A stretch of 64,000 nucleotides of DNA from Planctomycetaceae bacterium (GTDB taxonomy: Bacteria > Planctomycetota > Planctomycetia > Planctomycetales > Planctomycetaceae): positions 1-64,000 of the forward strand of contig JAKFUG010000012.1 in NCBI GenBank assembly GCA_021732785.1. The letters run 5' to 3'. Position numbers and translations under genes: made by a program. The notes under the pieces are model-generated. The model saw only the letters and a list, made by a program, of their open reading frames with translations, was not told where the DNA came from and searched no databases. Below, piece after piece: positions 35,316 through 44,254 of the stretch (position 1 is its first letter; every line of letters starts with the position of its first letter).

Positions 35316-36911
35316 ATGGGTGTCCTTTCGTGGTTCGACTATGCGATCGTCGGACTGTATCTCGTGGCGACGATGGCCATCGGGATGTATGTCAGTGCGT
35401 ACATTCAGACCGGCCGCGAGTTCTTTCTCGCCGGGCGGACGTTGCCGTGGTGGGCCGTCGGGTTGTCGCTGGTGGCGACGGACATCGGCGGGACCGATCT
35501 CATCGGCGTCGGCGGGGCGGCGTATCGCTATGGGTTCGCGGTCGGGAATTTCGAGTGGATCGGCTGCATCCCGGCGATGATCGTCGCTGCGTTTGTCTTC
35601 ATTCCGCATTTCTGGCGATGCGGGATCACCACAATTCCCGAATACCTGGAAAAGCGATTTAACGTCGGCATCCGGACCGCCGTCGCCGCCTGCTGGGTGG
35701 CGTTCATGGCGTGCAACATCGGCGTGATGCTGCTGGCGTCGGCGAAGTTAATGCTGGTGCTCGCCGGGTGGCCGGTGCTGTGGACCATCGGCCTTGTCGC
35801 CGCGATGGTGCTGTTCTACACGTGGTCCGGCGGACTGGCCGCGGTCGTCTACACTGACGTGCTGCAAGGGATCATCATGATCGCCGGATGTGCCGCGGTC
35901 GTTGTGATCGGAGTATATCAATGCGGTGGTATCGAACCGCTGAAGCAGCAGGTGGAACAATCGCTGGCGATCCAACGGGCCACGGTCGAACTGGATGCCA
36001 TTGAATCCGCCGCTCCGGTCCCACCGCCGCGGAACGAACATTTCACGCTGGTCCTACCGGTGGATACGCCGTCGCCCTATCCGTGGACGGGGATTCTGTT
36101 CGGTCTCGCGTTCATCATCAGTCCATCCTATTGGATCGGCAACCAGGCGATCGTGCAGCGGGCGCTCGGGGCGAGATCGGCGTATGAAGCCAAAGCGTCT
36201 TACGTTTGGGGGGCGCTGTTGAAGAACATCATCCCGATTGTAATTGTCATTCCGGGATTGCTCGCGCTGGCCCGCTTTCCGTCATTGTCGGACCCTGATC
36301 AAGCCCTGCCGAAAGTGATCGGTGCGATGATGCCCAGCGGAATGAAGGGCGTCTTTCTCGCGGCTTTTCTGGCAGCGTTGATGTCGTCGGTGGATTCCTA
36401 TCTCAACTCCGCGGCAACGATTGTCGCGAACGATTTCTACCTGCGATTCGTGCGACCGAATGCGGATGAACGCCGCATGCTGCAGATCGGTCGGCTGGTG
36501 ACCATCGTCCTTATGATGTGGGGCGTCGCGTTCGCGATCTGGTTTCAGGCGAGTGATGCCGGAGTCTACGCCGTCTTTCAAACGTTGATGTCATTCTTCA
36601 ACGGCCCGGCGCTGGCGGTGTTGCTCGCGGGATTGCTGACGAAGCAGGCGACCGGCCGCGGCGCACTCATCGGTTTCTGCGGCGGCGTGGCGACTTCGGT
36701 CACGCTGTACCTGTTGAATCATGAAGTCGTGCGGACGGCGTTCCGATGGGAACCGTTATTCCAGATTGAAGACCCGTTCCTCTACTGCTCGATCTGGTCG
36801 TTCCTGATGACAGTGTTGCTGACCGCGCTGGTGAGTTACGGTTCGGCGGCGGAATCGCCAGAGAAGCAACGCTACGCTCTGGGTGGCTTCAAGGAAGGAA
36901 CGCCATCATGA
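35316..36911 (+). CDS. Sodium:solute symporter (SSS/SLC5) family transporter
   Basis: 531 residues, about 13-14 membrane spans of the LeuT-like fold. Family elements: REFFLAGRTLPWWAVGLSLV, ATDIGGTDLIGVGGAAYRYG, TTIPEYLEKRFN, YTWSGGLAAVVYTDVLQGII and the sodium-site region AAFLAALMSSVDSYLNSAAT. A hydrophilic insert near 205-245 (VEQSLAIQRATVELDAIESA) is longer than usual. Substrates in this family include sugars, nucleosides and carboxylates; none can be assigned, though a sugar-acid dehydrogenase gene follows. ATGA overlap with the small gene downstream suggests a two-protein unit. Confidence 0.92.
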   Translation: MGVLSWFDYAIVGLYLVATMAIGMYVSAYIQTGREFFLAGRTLPWWAVGLSLVATDIGGTDLIGVGGAAYRYGFAVGNFEWIGCIPAMIVAAFVFIPHFWRCGITTIPEYLEKRFNVGIRTAVAACWVAFMACNIGVMLLASAKLMLVLAGWPVLWTIGLVAAMVLFYTWSGGLAAVVYTDVLQGIIMIAGCAAVVVIGVYQCGGIEPLKQQVEQSLAIQRATVELDAIESAAPVPPPRNEHFTLVLPVDTPSPYPWTGILFGLAFIISPSYWIGNQAIVQRALGARSAYEAKASYVWGALLKNIIPIVIVIPGLLALARFPSLSDPDQALPKVIGAMMPSGMKGVFLAAFLAALMSSVDSYLNSAATIVANDFYLRFVRPNADERRMLQIGRLVTIVLMMWGVAFAIWFQASDAGVYAVFQTLMSFFNGPALAVLLAGLLTKQATGRGALIGFCGGVATSVTLYLLNHEVVRTAFRWEPLFQIEDPFLYCSIWSFLMTVLLTALVSYGSAAESPEKQRYALGGFKEGTPS

Positions 36912-37144
36912 GCGGGCCATTGCACTGGATGGGCACCTTCTTGCGGGACATGTTCGGGCAGATCCCGCTCACCGGTGCGCGCGCTTTGTTTGTCGCGATT
37001 CCCCTGATTCTAATGGTGTGGGTGATGCGTCTCCCCGACGCGGAAACCACGCCGGAAGACCGCGATTGCCACTGGTCCGAAGATCTCAAAGTCTGGGCCT
37101 GGCTGGCGCTGTCAATTCAGGTCGTCATCTATTGCGTCGTGTGA
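36908..37144 (+). CDS. Small membrane partner of the SSS transporter
   Basis: 78 residues with two predicted spans (ARALFVAIPLILMVWVM and VWAWLALSIQVVIYCVV) joined by an acidic loop DAETTPEDRDCHWSEDLK. ATGA overlap with the transporter gene implies co-translation and likely association in the membrane. No recognised family. It could be a regulatory or stabilising subunit. Confidence 0.75.
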   Translation: MSGPLHWMGTFLRDMFGQIPLTGARALFVAIPLILMVWVMRLPDAETTPEDRDCHWSEDLKVWAWLALSIQVVIYCVV

Positions 37145-37262
37145 CTCGCACCTGCGCAACGAAAGTCTTGTGCAACGACCAAGGACTGCTTGCCACAGTC
37201 ACGACGAACCGCGATGATACGGATTCGGCACGGTTTTCTTCTTTCGCGAAAGACGGTTCATC

Positions 37263-38846
37263 ATGGCGGCGCAACGGGTCCTCATCGGCGGGGAATGGCA
37301 GGATTCACAGGGAACGAAGACGTTCACGGCCTTTGATCCAAAGACTCGGACCGCGCTCGACGAGAACTATCCCGTCAGTCCGTGGAGCGAAATCGAAACC
37401 GCCCTGCAGCATGCCACCGCGGCCAGTCGTATGATGCGCAACTGGCCCGCGGAACGGTTCGCGGCGTTCCTGGAAAACTATGCGGCCCGCATTGAAGCCC
37501 ACTCGGCAGACCTCGTGGCGATGGCGAACCGCGAAACCGCACTCCCCGCGGCCCCCCGGTTGAAGGATGTCGAACTGCCGCGGACGTTCAATCAATTGAA
37601 GCTCGCCGCGCAGTGGGCGCGGGAAGGATCATGGAAGACGGCGACGATCGACACGGCGGCCGGCATTCGTTCCCAGTTGGAACCGATCGGTCCCGTCGCG
37701 GTCTTTGGCCCGAATAATTTTCCCTTTGCGTTCAATAGCGCCGCTGGTGGAGATTTTGCCGCCGCTGTCGCCGCGGGTAACCCCGTCATCGCCAAGGGAC
37801 ATTCTTCTCATCCGGGAACGACGCGGTTGTTTGCGGAATTGGCTCACGCCGCCGCACAGGAAACCGGCATGCCGCCGGGGTTCATCCAACTGATCTACCG
37901 CACCAGTCATGCCGACGGGACGAAGCTCGCGGCTCATCCGCAACTGGGAGCCATCGGTTACACCGGTTCGCGGTCCGCCGGGACGCAACTCAAAACCGCT
38001 GCGGACGCCGTGGGGAAACCGATTTATCTCGAACTGTCAAGCATCAATCCGGTCATCTTCCTGCCGGGAGCGGTGGCTCAGCGGTCTGCCGAACTCGCCG
38101 AGCAATTCGCTTCCAGCAGCACAATGGGTGCCGGCCAGATGTGTACCAATCCCGGCTTGATTCTCACGATCGCCGGCGAAGCGACCGAGAAACTGGTCGA
38201 AGACATTGCCGCTCGCCTGACCGCCGCACCGGTGGGGACGCTGCTGGGAGAAGGAGTCCTCGACAATCTTTCCAAGGGCGTGCAAACCCTCATTCAGCAT
38301 GGTGCCCAGGTGATGGCGGGCGGGCAACCCGGCGGCGGAACGGGCGTGTGCTATCAGAACACGTTGTTATGGGTGGCGGGCCGCGATTTTCTCGCCGCGC
38401 CGGAAGCCTTGCAGACGGAAGCCTTCGGAGCCGCGTCGCTGGTGGTCGTGGCCCAGGACGCCGGGGAACTGGTGCAGGTTCTCGAACATCTGGAAGGAAA
38501 CCTCACGGGCTGCGTCTACTCCGCGACGGACGGAAGCGACGACGTACTGTACGATCGCGTGGTGACGGTCCTGCGTCCGAAAGTCGGCCGGTTGCTCAAC
38601 GACAAGATGCCGACGGGCGTCGCGGTTTCCTCGGCGATGAACCACGGCGGCCCGTTCCCGGCGACCGGTCACCCCGGCTTCACGGCGGTCGGACTTCCCG
38701 CCGCGATCAAGCGGTTTGCCCGCCTCGCCTGCTACGACGGCGTCCGTCCGGCCCGTCTGCCTGCAACATTGCAGGACAAAAACACTACCGGTACGCTCCG
38801 GCTCGTCGATGGAAAATGGGCTACGGCCGATGTCGCCGCGAAGTAA
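37263..38846 (+). CDS. Aldehyde dehydrogenase, alpha-ketoglutaric semialdehyde dehydrogenase-like
   Basis: 527 residues, cytoplasmic. The NAD(P)-binding and catalytic parts of the KGSADH class are visible: PIGPVAVFGPNNFPFAFNSA, GGDFAAAVAAGNPVIAKGHS, GYTGSRSAGTQL, LELSSINPVIFLPGA and the catalytic Cys294 in MGAGQMCTNPG. These enzymes oxidise 2,5-dioxopentanoate to 2-oxoglutarate at the end of several sugar-acid and hydroxyproline pathways. The C-terminal part (NDKMPTGVAVSSAMNHGGPF) is typical. It lies 118 bases after the SSS pair, which may import a pathway substrate. No good ribosome binding site was seen. Confidence 0.88.
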   Translation: MAAQRVLIGGEWQDSQGTKTFTAFDPKTRTALDENYPVSPWSEIETALQHATAASRMMRNWPAERFAAFLENYAARIEAHSADLVAMANRETALPAAPRLKDVELPRTFNQLKLAAQWAREGSWKTATIDTAAGIRSQLEPIGPVAVFGPNNFPFAFNSAAGGDFAAAVAAGNPVIAKGHSSHPGTTRLFAELAHAAAQETGMPPGFIQLIYRTSHADGTKLAAHPQLGAIGYTGSRSAGTQLKTAADAVGKPIYLELSSINPVIFLPGAVAQRSAELAEQFASSSTMGAGQMCTNPGLILTIAGEATEKLVEDIAARLTAAPVGTLLGEGVLDNLSKGVQTLIQHGAQVMAGGQPGGGTGVCYQNTLLWVAGRDFLAAPEALQTEAFGAASLVVVAQDAGELVQVLEHLEGNLTGCVYSATDGSDDVLYDRVVTVLRPKVGRLLNDKMPTGVAVSSAMNHGGPFPATGHPGFTAVGLPAAIKRFARLACYDGVRPARLPATLQDKNTTGTLRLVDGKWATADVAAK

Positions 38847-38858
38847 CTGGACAATTTG

Positions 38859-39143
38859 ATGGGAATCTGGAGCGACTTCAAAATCAAGTCGCGACGAAAA
38901 CATCCGTGGTTATTTGCAACCTATACCGAGTTTCCGTCCGAACGCCAGGATGGGCTTTGGTACGAGGCGTTCTTGTTCAGAAACGAGGATCGCACGACGT
39001 TCGGCCTCCATGAATTCAACGGTGATCTTCCACAACGGAACGTTGTGCCTTCAATGGCGAAAAGATGCGTCACTGATGAGCAGTATCGTCAGTCGATGAT
39101 TTCTGAGGATAAAGAGATCAAGAAGTGGTGGAAGAAGCACTAA
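38859..39143 (+). CDS. Small hypothetical protein
   Basis: 94 residues from the ATG at 38859, twelve bases after the dehydrogenase stop. It is rich in aromatic and charged residues (HPWLFATYTEFPSERQDG, LWYEAFLFRNEDRTTFGLHE, KEIKKWWKKH). No signal, no span, no recognised family. Codon use is more A/T-rich than its neighbours, which may indicate acquisition. Confidence 0.5.
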   Translation: MGIWSDFKIKSRRKHPWLFATYTEFPSERQDGLWYEAFLFRNEDRTTFGLHEFNGDLPQRNVVPSMAKRCVTDEQYRQSMISEDKEIKKWWKKH

Positions 39144-39298
39144 ATATTCGCTTTGGTGATTTTCTATCGCCAATAGGATTCCCCTAGTCGGTGATGGTGG
39201 ACACCCGGCAAATACGCTACAATTTCCCCTTCGCTCAGAGCGGGCCGGCGTTTCGGCTCGGACAGTCCGCGTGCTAATTCAAGATGAGTCCGGAGTTT

Positions 39299-39517
39299 AT
39301 GGCGAAGGAAGAAGCGATCGAAGTCGATGGCAACGTCGTTGAGGCGTTGGCCAACACTCAGTTCCGGGTCGTGCTCGACAACGGACATACCGTCCTCGCG
39401 CACGTCGCAGGGAAGATGCGGAAACACTTCATCCGTATCGTTCCGGGCGACCGCGTGACCGTGGAAGTCTCGCCCTACGACCTCAACCGCGGCCGGATTA
39501 TCTTCCGCGAACGTTAA
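39299..39517 (+). CDS. infA: Translation initiation factor IF-1
   Basis: 72 residues from the ATG at 39299 ([18 protein letters not shown]), the exact family length; an upstream in-frame start is not needed. The OB-fold is complete: [51 protein letters not shown]. It binds the A site of the 30S subunit during initiation. It stands outside any ribosomal-protein operon here. Confidence 0.97.
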   Translation: MAKEEAIEVDGNVVEALANTQFRVVLDNGHTVLAHVAGKMRKHFIRIVPGDRVTVEVSPYDLNRGRIIFRER

Positions 39518-39539
39518 ATCGCTCTCGTAGCCGCCTCGC

Positions 39540-39616
39540 TCTGCGAGACGAAAGCTGAACTGCTCGCAAATCGCTGTTGCTTGTACGGCTTTCCTGCCGC
39601 GGAGCGACAGGGCTAC
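39540..39616. repeat. GGAGCGACAGGGCTACT intergenic repeat, copy A
   Basis: Ends in CGGAGCGACAGGGCTACTTT (39599-39618), which is also found at 58758-58777. The upstream part (CTCTGCGAGACGAAAGCTGA) is a diverged partner arm. It lies between infA and rnhA. Confidence 0.55.
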
Positions 39617-39634
39617 TTTGGAGAAGTCGCCGCC

Positions 39635-40135
39635 ATGTCGATGCCGCAGGATGAAACCGCGGCGACCCGGCAACGTGCTTTCGTACAACTCTTTACCGAC
39701 GGTGCCTGCCGCGGAAATCCCGGTCCCGGCGGCTGGGGTTACATTCTGCGTCACCCCAAGACCGGCACCGAAAAGGAAGCCGCCGGCGGCGAAGTGTTGA
39801 CGACGAACAACCAGATGGAACTGATGGCGGTCATCGCCGGGTTGGAAGCGTTGAAGTCCGCAACGGACGTCGAAGTCATCACCGACAGTTCTTACGTCGC
39901 CAAGGGAAGCATCGAGTGGCTGCCCGGCTGGAAGAGGAACGGCTGGCGTCGCCGTGAAGGGACGCAGTGGAAGCCGGTGAAGAACGTGGAGCTCTGGCAA
40001 CGCCTCGACGGTTTGCTCGCGAAGCACACCGTGCGGTTCACGCTCATCAAAGGCCACGCCGGGCATGCCGAAAACGAACGGTGCGATGAACTCGCCGTCG
40101 CCGCCGCATTGCGATGCCAGAACGGTCTTGCGTGA
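39635..40135 (+). CDS. rnhA: Ribonuclease HI
   Basis: 166 residues from the ATG at 39635 with GGAG upstream. The four acidic active-site residues are in place: D in [21 protein letters not shown] in [19 protein letters not shown] in [13 protein letters not shown], and D in [20 protein letters not shown]. It also has the basic handle region [19 protein letters not shown]. It degrades the RNA strand of RNA-DNA hybrids. Confidence 0.96.
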   Translation: MSMPQDETAATRQRAFVQLFTDGACRGNPGPGGWGYILRHPKTGTEKEAAGGEVLTTNNQMELMAVIAGLEALKSATDVEVITDSSYVAKGSIEWLPGWKRNGWRRREGTQWKPVKNVELWQRLDGLLAKHTVRFTLIKGHAGHAENERCDELAVAAALRCQNGLA

Positions 40136-40138
40136 TGA

Positions 40139-40214
40139 CGTTCAAACGAGCCCGAAGCGCGAGCGCCGGGTGTATTTGAAGAAACCCGGCGCTTGCGCTT
40201 CGGGCTCGTTTGAA
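40139..40214. repeat. GCGCTTCGGGCTCG inverted repeat
   Basis: Left arm 40139-40170 (CGTTCAAACGAGCCCGAAGC and on) and right arm 40185-40214 (GCGCTTCGGGCTCGTTTGAA at its end) pair almost throughout. A half copy lies at 12876-12903. It is located between the convergent rnhA and nif3 genes, where it could stop transcription both ways. Confidence 0.7.
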
Positions 40215-40216
40215 GT

Positions 40217-41008
40217 TCACGCGGATTGCAGCGGATCTCGCTCCACGCGACTCGCCCACGTTTCGACATCGGGGAACGCGGCGGTCAATAACCGGGCAAG
40301 ATATTCCATCCCCGGGCGTTCGGTCGCGTAATGACCCGCAAGCAGTATGGGGAAATCGGCATCACGGGCTTCGAGGGCACCATGAAACCGCGTTTCACCG
40401 GTGAGCAACGCATCGCATCCACAACGGCGGGCGTCCTTCCAGAACTCGGCCGCGGAACCGCACGCGATCGCCAGGCGCGAGATCGAGCGCGTCGGATCGC
40501 CGACGAACTCCAGCCGCGGTGATCCGAGTTTCCGGCCCACCTCGCCGGCCAGTTCCGCCAGTGTCATCGGCTGCGGCAATGTCCCCCAGCGACCGGCTCC
40601 TTGGGTGCTGTCGCCCCCATGACCGAACGGTCGCATCGGTTGAATCTCGTTCAGACCGAAGAGTCGCGCGAGTCCCTGATTGATGCCGTCCGGGGCGTTG
40701 TCCCACGCGGTGTGCGGGCAGTAAACGGCGACGCCGGCACGAGCCAGATTCCACAGTGTCCGGCCTTCAACGGTCTCCGTGGTGATGCATTGCACCGCTT
40801 TGAAGAGCAGCGGGTGATGGGTCACCACCAGTTGTGCGCCGTCCGAAACGGCCTCTTTGGCAACGTCCGGCGTGAGTGTCAGACACGTCATGATCTTCGA
40901 GACATCCGCCGATCGGTCACCGAGCAGTAAGCCAACATTGTCCCAGGCTTCCGCGGTGGCGAGCGGGGCGAGTTGTTCCAGATGATGCAAAATGGCAGAG
41001 AGTTTCAC
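40217..41008 (-). CDS. Nif3-like dinuclear metal centre protein
   Basis: 263 residues from a GTG at 41008 (VKLSAILHHLEQLAPLATAE), which matches the family N-terminus; ATG at 41044 would add 12 residues. Metal ligands of the hexameric Nif3 fold are visible: H64/H65 in LVVTHHPLLF, D103 in HTAWDNAPDGIN, and H and E in LLAGHYATERPGMEYL. Members (GTP cyclohydrolase I type 2-like) are widespread with no firmly established reaction in most organisms. Confidence 0.88.
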   Translation of the reverse strand: MKLSAILHHLEQLAPLATAEAWDNVGLLLGDRSADVSKIMTCLTLTPDVAKEAVSDGAQLVVTHHPLLFKAVQCITTETVEGRTLWNLARAGVAVYCPHTAWDNAPDGINQGLARLFGLNEIQPMRPFGHGGDSTQGAGRWGTLPQPMTLAELAGEVGRKLGSPRLEFVGDPTRSISRLAIACGSAAEFWKDARRCGCDALLTGETRFHGALEARDADFPILLAGHYATERPGMEYLARLLTAAFPDVETWASRVERDPLQSA

Positions 41009-41439
41009 GATGGGTCTCGATGGTAACGAGGATTCGCTTCTCATCCACGATAAAGCGGAATCATCCCGATTCAAAGTTGATCTCGATCTTCGCTTCGCGG
41101 TTTCGCGCCCCGCGATCAATGTTGCCCGGTGTATTCGACGGCACTGGGAAACGATCCTTGCGGGCCGCGAAACCGCGAAGCGAAAACCATCCCGGTTGAC
41201 CGGTGGGGGCGGGGTGACGTAGAATCGAGTCACCCGCTCTTTGTCCTGCAGGATTCCTGCGGGCTCTCCGAGTGGATACGGCGGATGTGTCGATAGTTCA
41301 CATCCGTTGCGACTCCGTAATGCCCGGAGTTCGCAGACGCCCGAGTGTTCGTTTTTGTGTCACCGTCGCGACAGAGGACGCATCTCGGGAAGCCGCGGCT
41401 GGGGCGACAGTGTCGTGCCTTTGCGAGAAATGGGGACCC
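41009..41439. other. Divergent region between nif3 and tatC with palindrome
   Basis: About 430 bases. It holds the inverted repeat at 41089-41184 and presumably promoters for both genes. An open frame runs into tatC from 41272 but has no signature upstream of the tatC start at 41440. Confidence 0.4.
41089..41184. repeat. Inverted repeat with 19-bp perfect arms
   Basis: TTCGCTTCGCGGTTTCGCG at 41089-41107 and its exact complement at 41166-41184, around 58 bases. It lies between the divergent nif3 and tatC genes. Confidence 0.7.
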
Positions 41440-42549
41440 ATGGTCACCGCCAAAATCAGTACCAAGAAAGATCTGTTCGACGATTCCGTGATGTCGTTCG
41501 GCGAGCACCTCGAAGTGCTGCGGACGCATCTCATTCGCGCTTTGATCGGGTTGTCGCTCGGCGTGGTCATCACCATGGCGTACGGCGAATCGGTGATGTC
41601 GATCATTCGCTATCCGATCGACAAAGCCCTCGATCGCCATTCCGTCCGCGAAAAACGGGACATCAAGGTTCAGGATAACGTCAAAGGCTTCGACTTCGCC
41701 GGCACCGTCAGCACGTGGCTGAAGGAGCAGTTCTGGGGGCCGCAAATGACGGATCAGGAAAAGGAAGCCGCGGCGTTGGCGGGCACCACTGTCGAGGAAG
41801 CCTTGCAGCGGATTGTGACGCTGAACGTGCCGGCTTATGAACTGCTGGAGCAACTCCACGAAATTGATCCGGAGAATTACCCCGCCCCGGCGGAAGCCGT
41901 GAAGGAAAAGCGGCTGACGATCAACGCGCTCTCCGACGAAATCGGCAGCCTTCGCAAGAAAGTGAAGACGATCGACGACCCGATTACGCTGAATGTGCAG
42001 GAAGCCTTCATGACATACCTGAAGGTGTCGTTCATTGCGGGGTTGATCTTCAGCAGTCCGTGGGTGCTGTATCAACTCTGGCTCTTCGTCGCCGCGGGGC
42101 TGTATCCGCACGAACGGAAGTATGTTTACACCTATCTGCCGATGAGCATCGTGCTGTTTCTCGGCGGGGCGGTCTTCTGCTTCTACGGTGTCTTTCCGAC
42201 GGTGCTCGATTTTCTGCTGGGATTCAACGAGCGGATGCACATCACCGCGCAGATTCGCATTTCCGAGTGGATCAACTTCGCGGTGATGATGCCGTTGATG
42301 TTCGGGGTCAGTTTCCAGTTGCCGCTGGTGATGCTGTTCCTGCAGAAGATCTCGATTTTCCAGGTTTCCGATTATCGCGAAAAGCGGCGGATGGCGATTC
42401 TGGTGATCGCGTTCGTGTCGATGATGCTCACGCCGACCCCGGACCCGTTGAGCATGATGATGATGATGTTCCCGCTGCTGGCCCTTTACGAACTGGGCAT
42501 CGTGATGTGCGTGGTGACGCACCCGAAAGACGAATCGGCAACCGTGTAA
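41440..42549 (+). CDS. tatC: Sec-independent protein translocase TatC with a large periplasmic insert
   Basis: 369 residues from the ATG at 41440, versus about 250 for E. coli TatC. The N-terminal FGEHLEVLRTHLIRALIGLS has the Glu and charged face that bind the twin-arginine signal. After TM1 a hydrophilic, largely helical insert of roughly 125 residues (about 55-180) precedes TM2 (AFMTYLKVSFIAGLIFSSPW). Later TatC hallmarks are FLGGAVFCFYGVFP, GVSFQLPLVMLFLQ and MMLTPTPDPLSMMMMMFPLL, then LYELGI. It forms the receptor for Tat substrates, several of which are encoded in this window. No tatA/B is adjacent. A terminator follows. Confidence 0.95.
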   Translation: MVTAKISTKKDLFDDSVMSFGEHLEVLRTHLIRALIGLSLGVVITMAYGESVMSIIRYPIDKALDRHSVREKRDIKVQDNVKGFDFAGTVSTWLKEQFWGPQMTDQEKEAAALAGTTVEEALQRIVTLNVPAYELLEQLHEIDPENYPAPAEAVKEKRLTINALSDEIGSLRKKVKTIDDPITLNVQEAFMTYLKVSFIAGLIFSSPWVLYQLWLFVAAGLYPHERKYVYTYLPMSIVLFLGGAVFCFYGVFPTVLDFLLGFNERMHITAQIRISEWINFAVMMPLMFGVSFQLPLVMLFLQKISIFQVSDYREKRRMAILVIAFVSMMLTPTPDPLSMMMMMFPLLALYELGIVMCVVTHPKDESATV

Positions 42550-42575
42550 GCGGCAGCGAATCAGAGCGAGCGAAA

Positions 42576-42618
42576 AGACGCCCGGCATTGAAACGACAAT
42601 GCCGGGCGTCTCGTTTTG
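42576..42618 (+). terminator. Rho-independent terminator after tatC
   Basis: A 15-base perfect stem (AGACGCCCGGCATTG, 42576-42590) with its complement at 42597-42611 around AAACGA, then CGTTTT. Confidence 0.85.
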
Positions 42619-42653
42619 ATGGACTCGATGGTCGTGGGTCAGTTGGAAGAATC

Positions 42654-42725
42654 GGGGCGGGGGCCCCGATCTATGGATGAGAAATTAACCTCAAATCATC
42701 GGTCGGGGCCCCTGCCCCCACGCCT
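42654..42725. repeat. Dispersed G/C-rich inverted repeat, copy B
   Basis: TCGGGGCGGGGGCCCCGATC near 42652-42671 and GGTCGGGGCCCCTGCCCCCA near 42699-42719 flank a 30-base centre. It is related to the element at 1535-1608, and lies between the convergent tatC and lipoprotein genes. Confidence 0.6.
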
Positions 42726-42770
42726 TTGGATTCAAACGGGTCCACGACCGACGCGCTCGATGACCGCGGG

Positions 42771-43991
42771 CTATTGATACTTCGGATAGATCAACGGAAT
42801 TTTCCGCCTGGTCAGTTCCTGCACGAAGGCATCGCGGCTGGCCTGATTGTTGCCCCGGCGAACGGTGTAGAACTGTTTCTGCATCAGTTCAAAGAAGCCA
42901 GCGGGCCCCGGTGTGAAGCCCCCGGCGGCAAACTGCGGCGCGTAATCCGTGACGTGGGCCTGCAGAGAGTAGTCCGCGCGGTGATAGATGTAGCGGTCGC
43001 CTTTCTGGCGGAGGAACTGATAACGCGGATCTTGAAGCTGGTAGGTGGAACCGACGAAATCGCGATCGGCATTGGAACCTTGTACGATCTCGACCGTCGC
43101 GAATTGCCCCAGCAACTCAAGATCCATCACTTCGAACAAGCCCAGCGGCGCGCCGGTTTCAACGGTGGCGCAGCGAAAGTTCAGTTTGGGATCGAATTGA
43201 TAGAAGGTCCATGTTCCATCGCCGAGCTGCTCGGGAACGACGACCGACATGTGTGTCAGCCCGGTCGCGGGGTCGCCGAAATCGACGATCACAGCGTCGA
43301 CGTCGAAGTACAACAGCAGCTTCTGCAACATCACCGCGAATCCGGCGCACACGACCGCGCCTTTGTCCGGCTTGAAGAGCTCATAGTACGACTGTACCAC
43401 CGGATTCTTGACGACCAGTGGCAACGTGATCGCGGAGTCGTTCGACGAGAGCGCATCGTCGACATGGTTCGCGGCCCAGTTCAGCAAAACCTCGGCGGCA
43501 GTAAAGTGGTCTTGCGTCTCGAGCGCCCGCTTCAAAGCCGGATTTCGTGCGAGCAGCTCATTGCGAAAGTCCGCGTCTTCCAGCGGCGGCAAGACGGCAA
43601 GTTCCAGAAAATTCTGGGCGTTCAAAGTCACGACGCAAGTGGAACTTTTAGGCAGAAACGCTTCCTCGATTTGACCGTTGCCCGCGTCGAATCGAAGCAG
43701 CGAATACAGATTGCCGGGTTCCGACAGGGCGAACGGCGGGGCGATGAACTGACGCGTGCTCGATTCATTCGGATCGAGCTCCGCTTTCCCACCGGCAACG
43801 GTGATTCCTGGAGGAACGCCTTCTTCGCCCCATTGAGAAGAGACGCGAATCACAGCCGGACCGGGGCTTTGATTCACAATCAAAGCGGAATCGCACCCGC
43901 TCAGGAAAACGGCGGTAACAACCGCGCAGGCGAAGCGTGGAAGTCGGTCGCGAGATGAAGCGTCCACTCGGGTCGGCCTCTCAAATCCCAT
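42771..43991 (-). CDS. Lipoprotein with transglutaminase-like fold
   Basis: 406 residues from the ATG at 43991, preceded by GAGGT at about 8 bases. A basic N-terminus (RDRLPRFACAVVTAVFLSGC) ends in lipobox LSGC. The middle contains a possible transglutaminase triad: Cys in KGAVVCAGFAVMLQKLLLYF, His in GLTHMSVVVPEQLGDG, and Asp in FYQFDPKLNF, in the right order and spacing for the papain-like fold. Planctomycete relatives of this type are unstudied. It would be anchored to a membrane on the periplasmic side. The triad is an inference from spacing only. Confidence 0.6.
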   Translation of the reverse strand: MGFERPTRVDASSRDRLPRFACAVVTAVFLSGCDSALIVNQSPGPAVIRVSSQWGEEGVPPGITVAGGKAELDPNESSTRQFIAPPFALSEPGNLYSLLRFDAGNGQIEEAFLPKSSTCVVTLNAQNFLELAVLPPLEDADFRNELLARNPALKRALETQDHFTAAEVLLNWAANHVDDALSSNDSAITLPLVVKNPVVQSYYELFKPDKGAVVCAGFAVMLQKLLLYFDVDAVIVDFGDPATGLTHMSVVVPEQLGDGTWTFYQFDPKLNFRCATVETGAPLGLFEVMDLELLGQFATVEIVQGSNADRDFVGSTYQLQDPRYQFLRQKGDRYIYHRADYSLQAHVTDYAPQFAAGGFTPGPAGFFELMQKQFYTVRRGNNQASRDAFVQELTRRKIPLIYPKYQ

Positions 43992-44254
43992 TATTAAACC
44001 TCGGCAATCATGCGGCTCCCCTTCACTCTTGGCGCAGTCGATGAAACGACGTCGGAAGGGCTTCGTCCTATCAAAACCGCCGCGGGAGAGCGATGTCACG
44101 CGCCGAGAGGGGGAAAATGTCGGGATGCGGAAGAAAGGGGCCGCTTTCCGGGCGGATGCGGCGACGATGTGGCGAATGCGCAACGCGCGGAATCGGTCAA
44201 ATACACCGTAGAATGCGCGATGATGCCGAAACGCCACGGGGAATCGATCAGTCG
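43992..44254. other. Intergenic region between the transglutaminase-like gene and xerD-like gene
   Basis: About 260 bases without a supported gene. A long open frame upstream of the lipoprotein start lacks a start or domain and is not annotated. Confidence 0.35.

Noticed and set aside
41230-42588. A 452-codon open frame opposite tatC
   Set aside because: TatC motifs on the plus strand are decisive. The antisense translation is His/Gln/Arg-rich and meaningless.
42726-43958. A 410-codon plus-strand frame opposite the transglutaminase-like lipoprotein
   Set aside because: No signal, ribosome binding site or domain. The opposite strand has a lipobox and a good Shine-Dalgarno site.
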